Source: Bacteroidales bacterium
Lineage (GTDB): Bacteria; Bacteroidota; Bacteroidia; Bacteroidales; 4484-276
Direction: 5' to 3'
Assembly: GCA_035647615.1 (NCBI GenBank)
Contig: DASRND010000011.1
Coordinates: forward strand, 25,985 to 89,984
DNA: 64,000 nt
In this document: piece after piece, positions 9,864 to 19,663 of the stretch
How positions within the stretch are numbered: the first letter of the stretch is position 1
How the letters are laid out: every line of letters begins with the position of its first letter
Made by a program: the position numbers and the translations under genes
Notes under the pieces: generated by a model
Databases searched by the model: none
The model's input: the letters and a program-made list of their open reading frames with translations, nothing else
Told to the model about the DNA's origin: nothing

Positions 9864-10616
9864 GTGGTAAAAGCAGTAATCATCGATGACGAGAAGAAGT
9901 CGCGTCAGGCGCTCATCAGCCTGCTGGAACGCTATTGCCACAGTGTGATCATTCTGGGCGAAGCCGAAGGAGTGCGTTCCGGCGTCGATCTGATAAAAAG
10001 CACCGAGCCCGATGTAATCTTTCTCGACATACAGATGCAGGACGGCAGTGGCTTCAGATTACTACAATATTTTGATGAAATAAACTTTGAGATTGTGTTT
10101 ACCACAGCCTTCGATCAATACGCTATCAAGGCGATCAAGTTCAGTGCACTCGACTACCTGCTTAAGCCCATTGTGCCGCAGGAGCTGATGGATGCTGTGC
10201 GCAAGGTGGAAGATATCAAGATAGCCCGGCAACAGAACATCAGTAAAAACATTGACGTTCTGCTCGAAAACATTCAAAATCCGGCAGAGTCGCGTAAGAT
10301 TATTCTCAGCACCGCCGAAAAAATCCATGTGGTGGATGTAGATGATATAATAAGGTGTGAATCGGATAATTACTACACCAATTTTTTCTTTAAGGATGGT
10401 ACCAAGCTTTTGATCAGTAAGACATTGAAAGAAAATGAATATCTCTTGCGCGGTCATCAGTTTATCCGCTCGCACAAGTCGCATCTTATCAATACAAAAT
10501 ACATCAAAGGCTTTTTGAAAGGCGATGGTGGTTTCATTCTGATGAGCGACAAGAGCAAAGTGCCGGTATCGCGCCGCCGCAAGGAGTTGATTATGGAAAC
10601 TTTAAATAATTTGTAA
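9864..10616 (+). CDS. LytTR-type response regulator
   Basis: 250 residues. The N-terminal receiver domain (1-120) has the acidic pocket IIDDE (6-10), phospho-acceptor Asp55 in VIFLDIQM, the Thr-containing strand FTTAFDQYAIKAI and Lys in DYLLKPI. Residues ~140-248 are a LytTR DNA-binding domain, with the motifs IIRCESDNYYTNFFF and FIRSHKSHLINTKYIKGF. The start is GTG at 9864; no ATG is closer. It sits directly after a LytS-type propeller kinase and is its probable cognate regulator. Its targets are unknown, but LytTR proteins usually activate nearby genes by binding direct repeats upstream of promoters. Confidence 0.93.
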   Translation: MVKAVIIDDEKKSRQALISLLERYCHSVIILGEAEGVRSGVDLIKSTEPDVIFLDIQMQDGSGFRLLQYFDEINFEIVFTTAFDQYAIKAIKFSALDYLLKPIVPQELMDAVRKVEDIKIARQQNISKNIDVLLENIQNPAESRKIILSTAEKIHVVDVDDIIRCESDNYYTNFFFKDGTKLLISKTLKENEYLLRGHQFIRSHKSHLINTKYIKGFLKGDGGFILMSDKSKVPVSRRRKELIMETLNNL

Positions 10617-10807
10617 GGAATATAGGTTTAGGATTAGAAAATATTGAAAAACAGAAAGATACGTGGGTAGGTAAGCCTGATGGGAGCTCCGGAGGAGGTG
10701 AGCCGGCAACTGATTGTTAAAAACCATTAACTTATTTCAGAGCACCAGTTCCCGAGGCACTTCTACTTTTACGTATTTTCAGCATCGAGAAAATTCATTG
10801 CAAACAC

Positions 10808-11365
10808 ATGAGTGACTTATTATTTTTTCTATTAATAATCGGTTGGCTAGCTTTCAGCTTTTACCAGCAAGGCGTCAAGAAAAAGCGCCAGCAGGAGGCA
10901 ATGGAAGCTGCACGCAAGCGTCAGTTGGCTGAAGAGCAGGAAGCTGCTTCCGCGCCGGATGTGGTGTACGAGCCTTCGACGCAGGAGCAGCAGCCCGATC
11001 GACGCCGCGACTTTGTAGAAGAACTCGAGCGCATGCTCACCGGCGAGGCACAAAGTCTTGAAGAAATACCGGAACAAGAAGCACAATCGCTCGAAACTAT
11101 TCCTGAACCGGCACAGATGATCGAGTTTGCAGATGATGATGAAATCAACATTTATCAGAAATATTATGACACTAGAATAGCACCCGTAACGGCGAAGCAG
11201 GAAACGTCCGAAAAACTGGAAGATAAACGGCGTGAGTTGCAGGAGGATATGGAGAAGGAGGTACAATTGGCTGAGGTAGCAAAAGAGCCTGTTTTCGACA
11301 CTTCGAACTTCGATTTGCGCAAGGCAGTTATCTATTCGGAGATACTAAATCGTCGTTATCGTTAA
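10808..11365 (+). CDS. Small membrane-anchored acidic protein, unknown function
   Basis: 185 residues. Residues 2-19 (SDLLFFLLIIGWLAFSFY) are a single hydrophobic helix, followed by a basic KKKRQQEAMEAARKRQ stretch, so the remainder is probably cytoplasmic. The rest is highly charged and rich in Glu, Gln and Ala, with two similar EAQSLE.IPE repeats near residues 78-97, and is likely disordered or coiled coil. The C-terminus, FDLRKAVIYSEILNRRY, looks like an ordered helix and may be the conserved core. I do not recognise a named family. It lies between the LytTR regulator and the TonB receptor, with 190 and 113 bases on either side. Confidence 0.7.
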   Translation: MSDLLFFLLIIGWLAFSFYQQGVKKKRQQEAMEAARKRQLAEEQEAASAPDVVYEPSTQEQQPDRRRDFVEELERMLTGEAQSLEEIPEQEAQSLETIPEPAQMIEFADDDEINIYQKYYDTRIAPVTAKQETSEKLEDKRRELQEDMEKEVQLAEVAKEPVFDTSNFDLRKAVIYSEILNRRYR

Positions 11366-11478
11366 TTAGTGTTAGTTTAAATAAGAGGGGGAAACAAAAA
11401 GGTTTTGGAGAATCCGTTTTTTTATTACTAATTTTACCGCCCTTTAGCAAAGCAAAAATAAACATAAAATTATTTAGT

Positions 11479-14400
11479 ATGTTAAAAAATCTACTTTTAA
11501 CTATTGGTATTCTGCTCACGTCCAGCCTGTATCTGTTTTCACAGTCGGGCGCACTGCAAGGAAAAATCCTTGATGCCGATACTAAAGACCCCATTCCGTT
11601 TGCCAACGTGGCGTTGTTTTCGGGGGGTGATCTGATAACGGGGGCTACCTCCGATTTTGATGGTAAGTATGTAATAAAACCTTTGGCACCAGGTAATTAC
11701 AACGTGCGGGCATCGTTTATTGGTTATCAAACCAAGGAAATTGCCAACGTTATTGTAAAAGGTGACCAGATCGTTTTTGAGAATATTTCATTGTCGAGTA
11801 CTACCGAGATGCTTCAGACTGTGGAAGTGGTGGAATACAAAGTTCCACTAATTTCCAAAGACCAGACTACCTCAGGTGCCACGGTTACCAGTGAAGAAAT
11901 TCAAAAGATGCCCAACCGCTCCACTACTTCTATCGCAACAACGGTGGGAGGGGTTTACTCTGATGCCGACGGTGGTAACATCAGTATCCGCGGACAGCGC
12001 TCGAGCGGTACGGTTTACTACATCGACGGCATGCGCGTTTTAGGTTCGCTCGCCATTCCCGAGTCAGCCATCGAGCAGGTCTCAGTAATTCTTGGTGGTG
12101 TGCCCGCCAAATTTGGCGATGCTACCGGGGGTATCATCAGCGCTACCACCAAAGGGCCTTCGCGGCAATTTGGCGCCGGCGTCGAGTTGCAGACATCTGA
12201 ATTCCTGGATGCCTTCGGTTACAACCGTGTGGGATTGAACATACAGGGGCCACTGATTTCAAGAACCGAAGAAAGTGGCAGCAAGACCTCCCTGGTCGGT
12301 TACTTCCTGGCTGGCGAATTTATTCACCGTGCAGACGGACGTCCCTCGGCTAAAGGAACACTTGATAGGGCTACCGGCGAATATCTGAACTCCTTAAAAG
12401 AGAATCCACAGCGCGTTACCGGTACAGGATACGGCTTATTCAACAATACACTTTTTATGCGCAAGAGCGATACCGAAACGGTAAAACAATCGCAAAATAC
12501 GGCACGCACCGAAATAAACCTTTCCGGAAAAATTGACCTGCGCACCTCGCCTACCATCAACCTTACCATCGGTGGGTCGTTCAACCTGCAGGACTATCGC
12601 GCCTTTAGCTATACCAATAGCCTTCTAAACTACGAAAATAATGCGCACGTTAAAAATAACACATGGCGTGTTTTCGGTCGTTTTACACAGCGTTTCCCGG
12701 TAGATAAAGAAAGTAGTTCACTCATTAAGAACGTTTACTATAGTATCCAGGCCGACTATTCAAGATTTCATCAGGTGGTAGAAGATGAAACCCACGGTGA
12801 TAATCTTTTCAACTATGGTTATCTGGGCAAATTTGATACATACAAACGTCGTTCGTACGAGCGTGGCAACGACACCATCAATGGCAACATATATCATAAT
12901 GTGTTGGTGCAAAACAGCTGGCAGGATACTGCCTTCACTTTTCAGCCCTACGACATCAACCCGGTTTCAGCTCGCTACACCGAGCTATATTATGAGCGTT
13001 ATCCTGAGGCAGGCGACTGGCGCAACAATCCCCAGGGTGGCTACTGGCTCAACTACAACCAGGTGCAGCTTTACGGAGGCTTGCTCAACGGGCAATCTCC
13101 TGGTAGCGTCTACACCACGTGGTCCAACTTAGGCTCACGGTACAACGGTTATCAGGTTGACGACGATTCGCAGATAGGTATTTCTGCCAATGCCAGTGCC
13201 GACATCGGCAACCATGCCATCGAGTTTGGTCTGCAATATGAGCAACGAAAAGAGAGCGCTTACGGCTATGGCCCTGTAGGTTTGTGGTCGCTGATGCGCC
13301 TGATCACCAATGCCCATATCAATGAGCTTGACAAGAGCAATCCGCAGTTGGTTACAATTGATGGAGTATTTCAGGATACAATCAACTATAACCGTCTGTA
13401 CAGTTTTACCGACCAGCGCGTCTTCGATGCCAACCTGCGTAAAAAATTGGGTATCGACATTCAGGGCATCGACTGGATCGACATCGATTCTTACGATCCG
13501 CGTACCCAGACGATCAGCTACATCGACGAAAATGGCGTAATACATAAAAACACTCCTGTAAATGGTGGACTTTCCATAGATATGTTTAGCCCTGATGAGC
13601 TACTCAACGACGGTGTTAACTACGTTTACTATCATGGTTACGATCCTTACGGAAATAAGCACAGCAACCGTCCGGCTTTCGACGACTTCTTTAATGCACA
13701 GGACGAAATTATGATGCCCAATAATCAGGTGAAAAAATTTAACACCCGCGACATCGGTGCTTTTGAGCCCATTTACATGGCCGGATACATCCAGGATAAA
13801 TTTGCTTTCGACGACCTGATCTTTAACATTGGTTTGCGTGTCGACCGTTTCGATGCCAACCAACATGTGTTGAAAGACCCCTACTTGTTTTATTCAGCAT
13901 ACACCGTAGACGAAAAGAACAGGACTTTTGACAACCGGCAGCACCCTTCCAATATTCCGGGCGAGGCTGTAATTTATGTGGATAACAAAGACAATCCTGC
14001 AGGTGTAACTGGTTACCGTGTGGATGATGTCTGGTATAATTCTTCGGGTGCCATCATTCAAAACCCCGATATCCTTGATGTTGGTAATGGTATCACTCCA
14101 TACGTTAAAAATCCGAATCAAAAAACCATGACCAGTGATGTGTTTGAAGACTATACCCCGCAGGTGAGTGTGATGCCACGAATTTCGTTCTCATTCCCGA
14201 TTTCCGATGAGGCGTTGTTCTTTGCTCACTACGATATTCTTACCATGCGTCCTACCGCTGCATTGCGTATGGACCCAACCCAATATTTCTTTATCGACCG
14301 TCAGGGAGCTATCAACAACCCAAACCTGAAGCCTGAAAAAACTATCGACTATGAGTTGGGATTTCAGCAGAAGCTCAGTAACACTTCTTCAATCAAGATA

Positions 14401-15246
14401 GCCACTTTCTATCGTGAGGTGCGCGACCAGATACAATATTACCGTTTTACGGGCGCCTACACCGGAGGTTCTAACCTTTACGACTCCTATGCTAACCTCG
14501 ACTTCAGTACTGTAAAAGGTTTGACAGTAGAATATGACCTGCGCCGGACCAACAACATCCGGGCACGTATTAGCTACACGCTGCAATTTGCCGAAGGTAC
14601 TGGATCGAGCCCCAGCACAGCCGCTGCTCTGGTTAGTGCCGGACTGCCTAACCTGCGTCAGTTATTCCCACTCGACCAGGACCGCCGTCACTCTTTCAAC
14701 GTCGTGCTCGATTATCGTTTTGGCGAAGGCAAAGCTTACAGTGGTCCCACTTCTACCCGCAACATAAAAGGTACTGATCAGGTAAAAACCAGCCAGTGGC
14801 TTAAAAATACCGGTCTTAATATCACCCTGAGTGGTGGATCAGGAACTCCCTACACCCGTGCCGAAAACATTATTGGCGTTTATGGTGGTGGTGGTGGTTA
14901 CGTTTTGGATGGTACCATCAACGGATCGCGACTGCCGTGGCAGTTTAGGATCGATGGCCGTCTGGATCGCGACATCAGCATAAATAAAGACCCTAAATCC
15001 AACACTTACCTCAACGTCTATTTGCAGGTGCTTAACATTTTGAACACCAAAAACATCATCTCGGTTTATCCCGCTACCGGGAGTCCTGATGATGATGGTT
15101 ACCTGACAGCTCCCGAATGGCAGAGCAACATCAACTCTTCTATCGATCCCGCTGCTTATCGCGATCTTTATGCATTGCGCATGAACACACCCTTCAACTT
15201 TAGTACACCGCGTCAGATCAGGCTGGGTGTGATCTTCAATTTTTAA
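11479..15246 (+). CDS. TonB-dependent outer membrane receptor with carboxypeptidase-like domain
   Basis: 1255 residues. Signal peptide 1-21, then a carboxypeptidase-regulatory-like beta-sandwich (~25-105; GKILDADTKDPIPFANVAL, GKYVIKPLAPGNYNVRASFIGY). A plug domain spans ~125-235 (EEIQKMPNRSTTSIATTVGGV, ISIRGQRSSGTVYYIDGMRV), and the rest is a long beta barrel ending in LGVIFNF with a terminal Phe typical of outer membrane barrels. It lacks a SusD partner; instead a giant secreted protein and a PorV-like porin follow within 50 bases each. This suggests a role in export or surface assembly of that protein, or uptake linked to it, rather than glycan import. Substrate unknown. Confidence 0.92.
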   Translation: MLKNLLLTIGILLTSSLYLFSQSGALQGKILDADTKDPIPFANVALFSGGDLITGATSDFDGKYVIKPLAPGNYNVRASFIGYQTKEIANVIVKGDQIVFENISLSSTTEMLQTVEVVEYKVPLISKDQTTSGATVTSEEIQKMPNRSTTSIATTVGGVYSDADGGNISIRGQRSSGTVYYIDGMRVLGSLAIPESAIEQVSVILGGVPAKFGDATGGIISATTKGPSRQFGAGVELQTSEFLDAFGYNRVGLNIQGPLISRTEESGSKTSLVGYFLAGEFIHRADGRPSAKGTLDRATGEYLNSLKENPQRVTGTGYGLFNNTLFMRKSDTETVKQSQNTARTEINLSGKIDLRTSPTINLTIGGSFNLQDYRAFSYTNSLLNYENNAHVKNNTWRVFGRFTQRFPVDKESSSLIKNVYYSIQADYSRFHQVVEDETHGDNLFNYGYLGKFDTYKRRSYERGNDTINGNIYHNVLVQNSWQDTAFTFQPYDINPVSARYTELYYERYPEAGDWRNNPQGGYWLNYNQVQLYGGLLNGQSPGSVYTTWSNLGSRYNGYQVDDDSQIGISANASADIGNHAIEFGLQYEQRKESAYGYGPVGLWSLMRLITNAHINELDKSNPQLVTIDGVFQDTINYNRLYSFTDQRVFDANLRKKLGIDIQGIDWIDIDSYDPRTQTISYIDENGVIHKNTPVNGGLSIDMFSPDELLNDGVNYVYYHGYDPYGNKHSNRPAFDDFFNAQDEIMMPNNQVKKFNTRDIGAFEPIYMAGYIQDKFAFDDLIFNIGLRVDRFDANQHVLKDPYLFYSAYTVDEKNRTFDNRQHPSNIPGEAVIYVDNKDNPAGVTGYRVDDVWYNSSGAIIQNPDILDVGNGITPYVKNPNQKTMTSDVFEDYTPQVSVMPRISFSFPISDEALFFAHYDILTMRPTAALRMDPTQYFFIDRQGAINNPNLKPEKTIDYELGFQQKLSNTSSIKIATFYREVRDQIQYYRFTGAYTGGSNLYDSYANLDFSTVKGLTVEYDLRRTNNIRARISYTLQFAEGTGSSPSTAAALVSAGLPNLRQLFPLDQDRRHSFNVVLDYRFGEGKAYSGPTSTRNIKGTDQVKTSQWLKNTGLNITLSGGSGTPYTRAENIIGVYGGGGGYVLDGTINGSRLPWQFRIDGRLDRDISINKDPKSNTYLNVYLQVLNILNTKNIISVYPATGSPDDDGYLTAPEWQSNINSSIDPAAYRDLYALRMNTPFNFSTPRQIRLGVIFNF

Positions 15247-15293
15247 TACCGCTATTTTTAAGATTAATCAGGAAAAATAAAAATATCATACAG

Positions 15294-18200
15294 ATGAGAT
15301 ACATATTACAAACGCTGCTGATTTTCTCGGTAATCCTAATGACAGCCCCCGAAAGCTTTGCCGAAAAACAACCCAATGCAGAAAAAAATACACTTAAAGC
15401 GAGTGCTGCCGGTTGTTCGGCTGGTGGTGGCTTTGCTTTCCTTGATGTAAATAATGTCCGTGCCCGTATCAATACAGGTGGCGACATGTGGTGGAACTTC
15501 GACCGTGCTCAATATTTTGTTCCTGCCAACACCCAACAAACATCGATGTTTTCGGCATCGCTGTGGATTGGTGGTGTCGACGTCAACGGTCAGCTTAAGT
15601 TGGCTGCCCAGCGTTACCGTCAGGTAGGGATCGACTACTGGCCTGGTCCTCTTTCACGTATCGATGCTTCGATAGAAGCAGAAACCTGCGCTGAATACGA
15701 CAAGCTTTTCGAAATGACACGTGCAGAGGTAGATGAATTTATAGCTTGGTCTAACAGCCTCGATCCAGCTGAAGAGTACCCGGATTATGTTATCCCCGAA
15801 AGCATCCTCAACTGGCCGGCTCACGGTGACGAGAGTCTTGGGCAAAGCTATTACATGGCGCCTTTTTTTGATGCCAACCAGGATGGTGAATACGATCCCC
15901 GCCAGGGCGACTATCCCTACTACGACATCGACAACAGCTTGTGCAAAACACAAACCCCAACCAAAGATGCCGAATATTACTATCCCAATACCCCGAATAA
16001 CTGGCAATACGGAATTATGGTCGACCAGGTGATTAAGGGTGACCAAACACTGTGGTGGGTTTTTAATGATAAAGGAAACATTCACACCGAAACTACCGGA
16101 GCTCCTATAGGTTTGGAAATTCGTGCGCAGGCTTTTGCCTTTGCCACCAACGATGAGGTGAACAACATGACCTTTTACAGTTACGAAATTATCAACCGCT
16201 CCACCTTCAAACTCACCAACACCTACTTTTCGCAATGGGTAGATACCGACCTGGGCTACGCCTGGGACGACTATGTTGGCTGCGATGTGGCTCGTGGTTT
16301 GGGCTATTCTTATAATGGTTTCCCAATAGATGGTTCGGGTGAGGTAGAAGCCTATGGCGACCAGCCCCCTGCTATCGGTGTTGACTTTTTCCAGGGTCCC
16401 TATATGGATCCCGATGGTATTGATAACCCCAAATACCAATTTGTGGTCAATGGCGCCGGTGACACTATTGATAGAATTCAAATTTGCGACGTGAGCATCA
16501 ACGGTGTAAACTTTGGCGACGGCATCATTGATAACGAACGTTTTGGGATGCGTCGTTTTGTTTATCATAACAATACTTCTGCCAACCCCCACACTACCGA
16601 CCCCCATACAGCTCCTGAATATTACAACTACCTGCGTGGTATTTGGAAAGACAATACCAAGATGCTTTACGGTGGAACTGCACACGTAAACGACCCGAAA
16701 GCTGTAGGTCCTGAATGCGACTTCATGTTTCCCGGCGATACCGACCCCTGCAACTGGGGAACAGGTGGTGCACCACCAAACGACGGATTTAACCAGAACG
16801 GAAAATACTGGACGGAAGAAACCGAAAAAAACCAGCCCGGTGACCGTCGTTTTATGCAGTCAGCCGGACCTTTCGATCTGCAAGCTGGTGCTGTAAACTA
16901 TATTACTGTGGGTATTCCCTGGGCACGTGCTACCTCAGGTGGTGCCTGGGCATCTGTATTGTTGCTTCGCGTTGTCGACGACAAAGCACAGGCATTGTTC
17001 GATAACTGTTTTAAAGTGCTCGACGGCCCCAGTGCTCCTGATTTGAGCTTCCTTGAACTCGACCATAAATTGATTGTTACCATCAGCAACCGCAAAGGCT
17101 CTAATAACTACCTGGAAGAATATTCGGAGATAGATCCTAATATTCAGTTGCTTGAAGATACTACCGGTGTTCGCACACAAGCGCAGGAAGATTCGCTGAA
17201 AACCTATCGCTTCGAAGGATATCAGATTTATCAGCTACGCCGTCCCGACGTTAGTGTTGAAAGCCTTAAAGATCCTGACCTTGTTCGTCTGGTTGCTCAG
17301 TTTGACGTTAAGAACGGCATTACCAAGCTTGTCAACTATCAGCTCGACCGTAGCATTGGAGCTGCTGTGCCCGTTGTTGAAGTAGAAGGTGGTGATGAGG
17401 GCATCAGCCACACCTTTGAAATTACCCGCGACGTGTTTTCTGAAAAGGATGCAACGATGGTGAATCACAAGCAGTACTATTTTATGGCATTGTCATACGC
17501 ACACAACGAATATTCTCCTTATTCGCAGGATCCCGGTATCGAAAACGGGCTTTACGGTCAAAAGAAACCCTACTTGTCCGGGCGTAAAAACATTAAGGTT
17601 TATACGGCTATTCCACACAAGCCTATGGATGGAAAGGTGTTGAACTCTGATTATGGCGACCGTTTTGAGATATCACGTCTGCAAGGCCATGGAAACGGTG
17701 GATTTGCATTGGAACTCAAACAAAGCGTGGTAGATAATATTATGTCGAAACCTCCCATCACTTACACATGGGATCCGGTACGTAATAAGTATTATACAAA
17801 AGATACCATTGGCAGCGAAAACTACCCGATGGCCTATCAGATTGATTATAAAATTAACAAAGGGCCACTAAATATTAAGGTAGTCAACCCGTTGGATGTA
17901 AAAGCTGGTGAATTCACTTTCCGTTTTGTAGATGTAAAGCATCCTTCAACAACCAATGCACAGGGTGAAGTTGTCGTCACCGATTCACTCACCATTTTGC
18001 GTTCGCACTGGATACTTACCGACGAACATGGCAATAGCTGGCATTCTGATACCAGTATTGATGTGCGCAACGAACAGGTAATTCCTGAGCTTGGTCTTTC
18101 TGTTAATATTATGCAGATTGCCGCTCCAGGCACTCCAAACTCAGTAAATAACGGCTTGATAAGTTCCTCTATATCGTTTACTGATAGCTCGAAACGTTGG

Positions 18201-19619
18201 CTTACAGGCGTCCGTGACTTGGACGTGCCAGACAGTCCTTTCAACTGGATTCGTTCGGGTACTTACGGAGACAAAGACTTAACAAATAAGAAATACTTCG
18301 ATTGGAAGATGTGGCTTGATCCTCCTCAGCCCTGGGACCCGGGACAGAACTACGAGAAGATTATTGGCGGCACCTGGTCACCTTATGCGCTTACGGCTGA
18401 TAAAATTGAAATAAAAATTGGCCCTGCTTATAACGATCTTTCACGCGACAAGGCCAAGCTATCTACACTGTCAAGCGTGGATGTGGTAATCACCTCCGAT
18501 AAATCGAAATGGACACGTTGTCCGGTAATCGAAACCTGTCCTGACCCTAACCTGGCACAAGGCCGCGGTGTTCAGCTCATGTTACGTGAGTCGCCGTCGA
18601 TAGATAAAGATGGCAACTTTGCTGCGAGCATGAACCTGCCCGACAGCGACAAACCTGAAGATCCTAACTATATTTCTGCCAAAGGAATGGGTTGGTTCCC
18701 CGGTTACGCCATCAATCTTGAAACCGGAGAACGTCTTAATGTGATATACGGAGAAAATTCCTGGCTCAGTGGCGACAATGGCCGCGACATGAAATGGAAT
18801 CCTTCAAAAAGGTTAACAGATAAAAATGGTATCCCCGTATCTGGCGGGATGCATTATCTCTACATCATGAATCCTACACGTATTAATTACGTAGGCAACA
18901 TCTTTAACACCCCTGCTTACGATGCTGGCCGTTATTATCGCGACTCGCTTGTAGGCGTGGGCATAGCCAATGGCGGCTTACCCGAAAACGTGCGTCTTTC
19001 CGGAGTTTACGCCAGTACACTGTGGGTTAATATCCCGTTAATGGCCGATTCGATATGGTTGCCCGAAGGCAATGATGCGCATGTAAAGATCAGAATTGCA
19101 AAACCGTACCGCCGTTACTTCTCCGAGCAGACTCTACATCCTGATAATCCTACTGAGGAAAACAACTTCAATCCTATGTTCAAGTTCAACACGGATGCCT
19201 TCGAGCCTGTTGCATATTCGCCTAAAACCAATAATCAGGATTTGGATATGATTTCGGTTGTTCCTAATCCCTACTATGCTTATGCTGATGGTCCGGGATA
19301 CGAGCGCAACCAGCTCGATACTCGTGTGAAGATTACCAATCTTCCTTCGCGTTGTACAGTTACCATTTACAACATTAGCGGTTCGCTTATCCGTCAGTAC
19401 AATGTGGATAAGTCGGTAATTAGCAATCCCTCCACATCGACCAGTGGAGTGGATACCGACGCAAAAACTTCCATCGACTGGGATTTGAAAAACTTTGCCG
19501 GCATTCCTGTTGCCAGCGGAATTTATCTGATCCATGTGAAAGAAACCGGTGGCCGTCATGGTGAACGGGTGGTAAAATGGTTTGGTGCTATGCGACCCAT
19601 CGACCTCAATACTTTCTAA
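15294..19619 (+). CDS. Giant secreted protein of the TonB receptor/PorV triad
   Basis: 1441 residues with a signal peptide (1-23, ending SFA). Early motifs include LDVNNVRARINTGGDMWWNF and SLWIGGVDVNGQLKLAAQRYR, which recur in large uncharacterised secreted proteins of Bacteroidota. An EF-hand-like calcium loop, DANQDGEYDPRQGDYP, lies near residue 197. The C-terminal ~120 residues contain VVPNPYYAYADGPGYE and VTIYNISGSLIRQYNV, a FlgD/T9SS-tail-like beta sandwich, but the protein ends VVKWFGAMRPIDLNTF instead of the usual short KxIVK end. It starts 47 bases after the TonB receptor and ends 44 bases before the PorV-like gene, so all three are probably one operon. A surface-exposed role is inferred; no enzymatic motif is seen. 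Confidence 0.8.
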   Translation: MRYILQTLLIFSVILMTAPESFAEKQPNAEKNTLKASAAGCSAGGGFAFLDVNNVRARINTGGDMWWNFDRAQYFVPANTQQTSMFSASLWIGGVDVNGQLKLAAQRYRQVGIDYWPGPLSRIDASIEAETCAEYDKLFEMTRAEVDEFIAWSNSLDPAEEYPDYVIPESILNWPAHGDESLGQSYYMAPFFDANQDGEYDPRQGDYPYYDIDNSLCKTQTPTKDAEYYYPNTPNNWQYGIMVDQVIKGDQTLWWVFNDKGNIHTETTGAPIGLEIRAQAFAFATNDEVNNMTFYSYEIINRSTFKLTNTYFSQWVDTDLGYAWDDYVGCDVARGLGYSYNGFPIDGSGEVEAYGDQPPAIGVDFFQGPYMDPDGIDNPKYQFVVNGAGDTIDRIQICDVSINGVNFGDGIIDNERFGMRRFVYHNNTSANPHTTDPHTAPEYYNYLRGIWKDNTKMLYGGTAHVNDPKAVGPECDFMFPGDTDPCNWGTGGAPPNDGFNQNGKYWTEETEKNQPGDRRFMQSAGPFDLQAGAVNYITVGIPWARATSGGAWASVLLLRVVDDKAQALFDNCFKVLDGPSAPDLSFLELDHKLIVTISNRKGSNNYLEEYSEIDPNIQLLEDTTGVRTQAQEDSLKTYRFEGYQIYQLRRPDVSVESLKDPDLVRLVAQFDVKNGITKLVNYQLDRSIGAAVPVVEVEGGDEGISHTFEITRDVFSEKDATMVNHKQYYFMALSYAHNEYSPYSQDPGIENGLYGQKKPYLSGRKNIKVYTAIPHKPMDGKVLNSDYGDRFEISRLQGHGNGGFALELKQSVVDNIMSKPPITYTWDPVRNKYYTKDTIGSENYPMAYQIDYKINKGPLNIKVVNPLDVKAGEFTFRFVDVKHPSTTNAQGEVVVTDSLTILRSHWILTDEHGNSWHSDTSIDVRNEQVIPELGLSVNIMQIAAPGTPNSVNNGLISSSISFTDSSKRWLTGVRDLDVPDSPFNWIRSGTYGDKDLTNKKYFDWKMWLDPPQPWDPGQNYEKIIGGTWSPYALTADKIEIKIGPAYNDLSRDKAKLSTLSSVDVVITSDKSKWTRCPVIETCPDPNLAQGRGVQLMLRESPSIDKDGNFAASMNLPDSDKPEDPNYISAKGMGWFPGYAINLETGERLNVIYGENSWLSGDNGRDMKWNPSKRLTDKNGIPVSGGMHYLYIMNPTRINYVGNIFNTPAYDAGRYYRDSLVGVGIANGGLPENVRLSGVYASTLWVNIPLMADSIWLPEGNDAHVKIRIAKPYRRYFSEQTLHPDNPTEENNFNPMFKFNTDAFEPVAYSPKTNNQDLDMISVVPNPYYAYADGPGYERNQLDTRVKITNLPSRCTVTIYNISGSLIRQYNVDKSVISNPSTSTSGVDTDAKTSIDWDLKNFAGIPVASGIYLIHVKETGGRHGERVVKWFGAMRPIDLNTF

Positions 19620-19663
19620 ACGATACTGTTAGCAATTTGTAAGAACGAATAAAATTTCAAAGT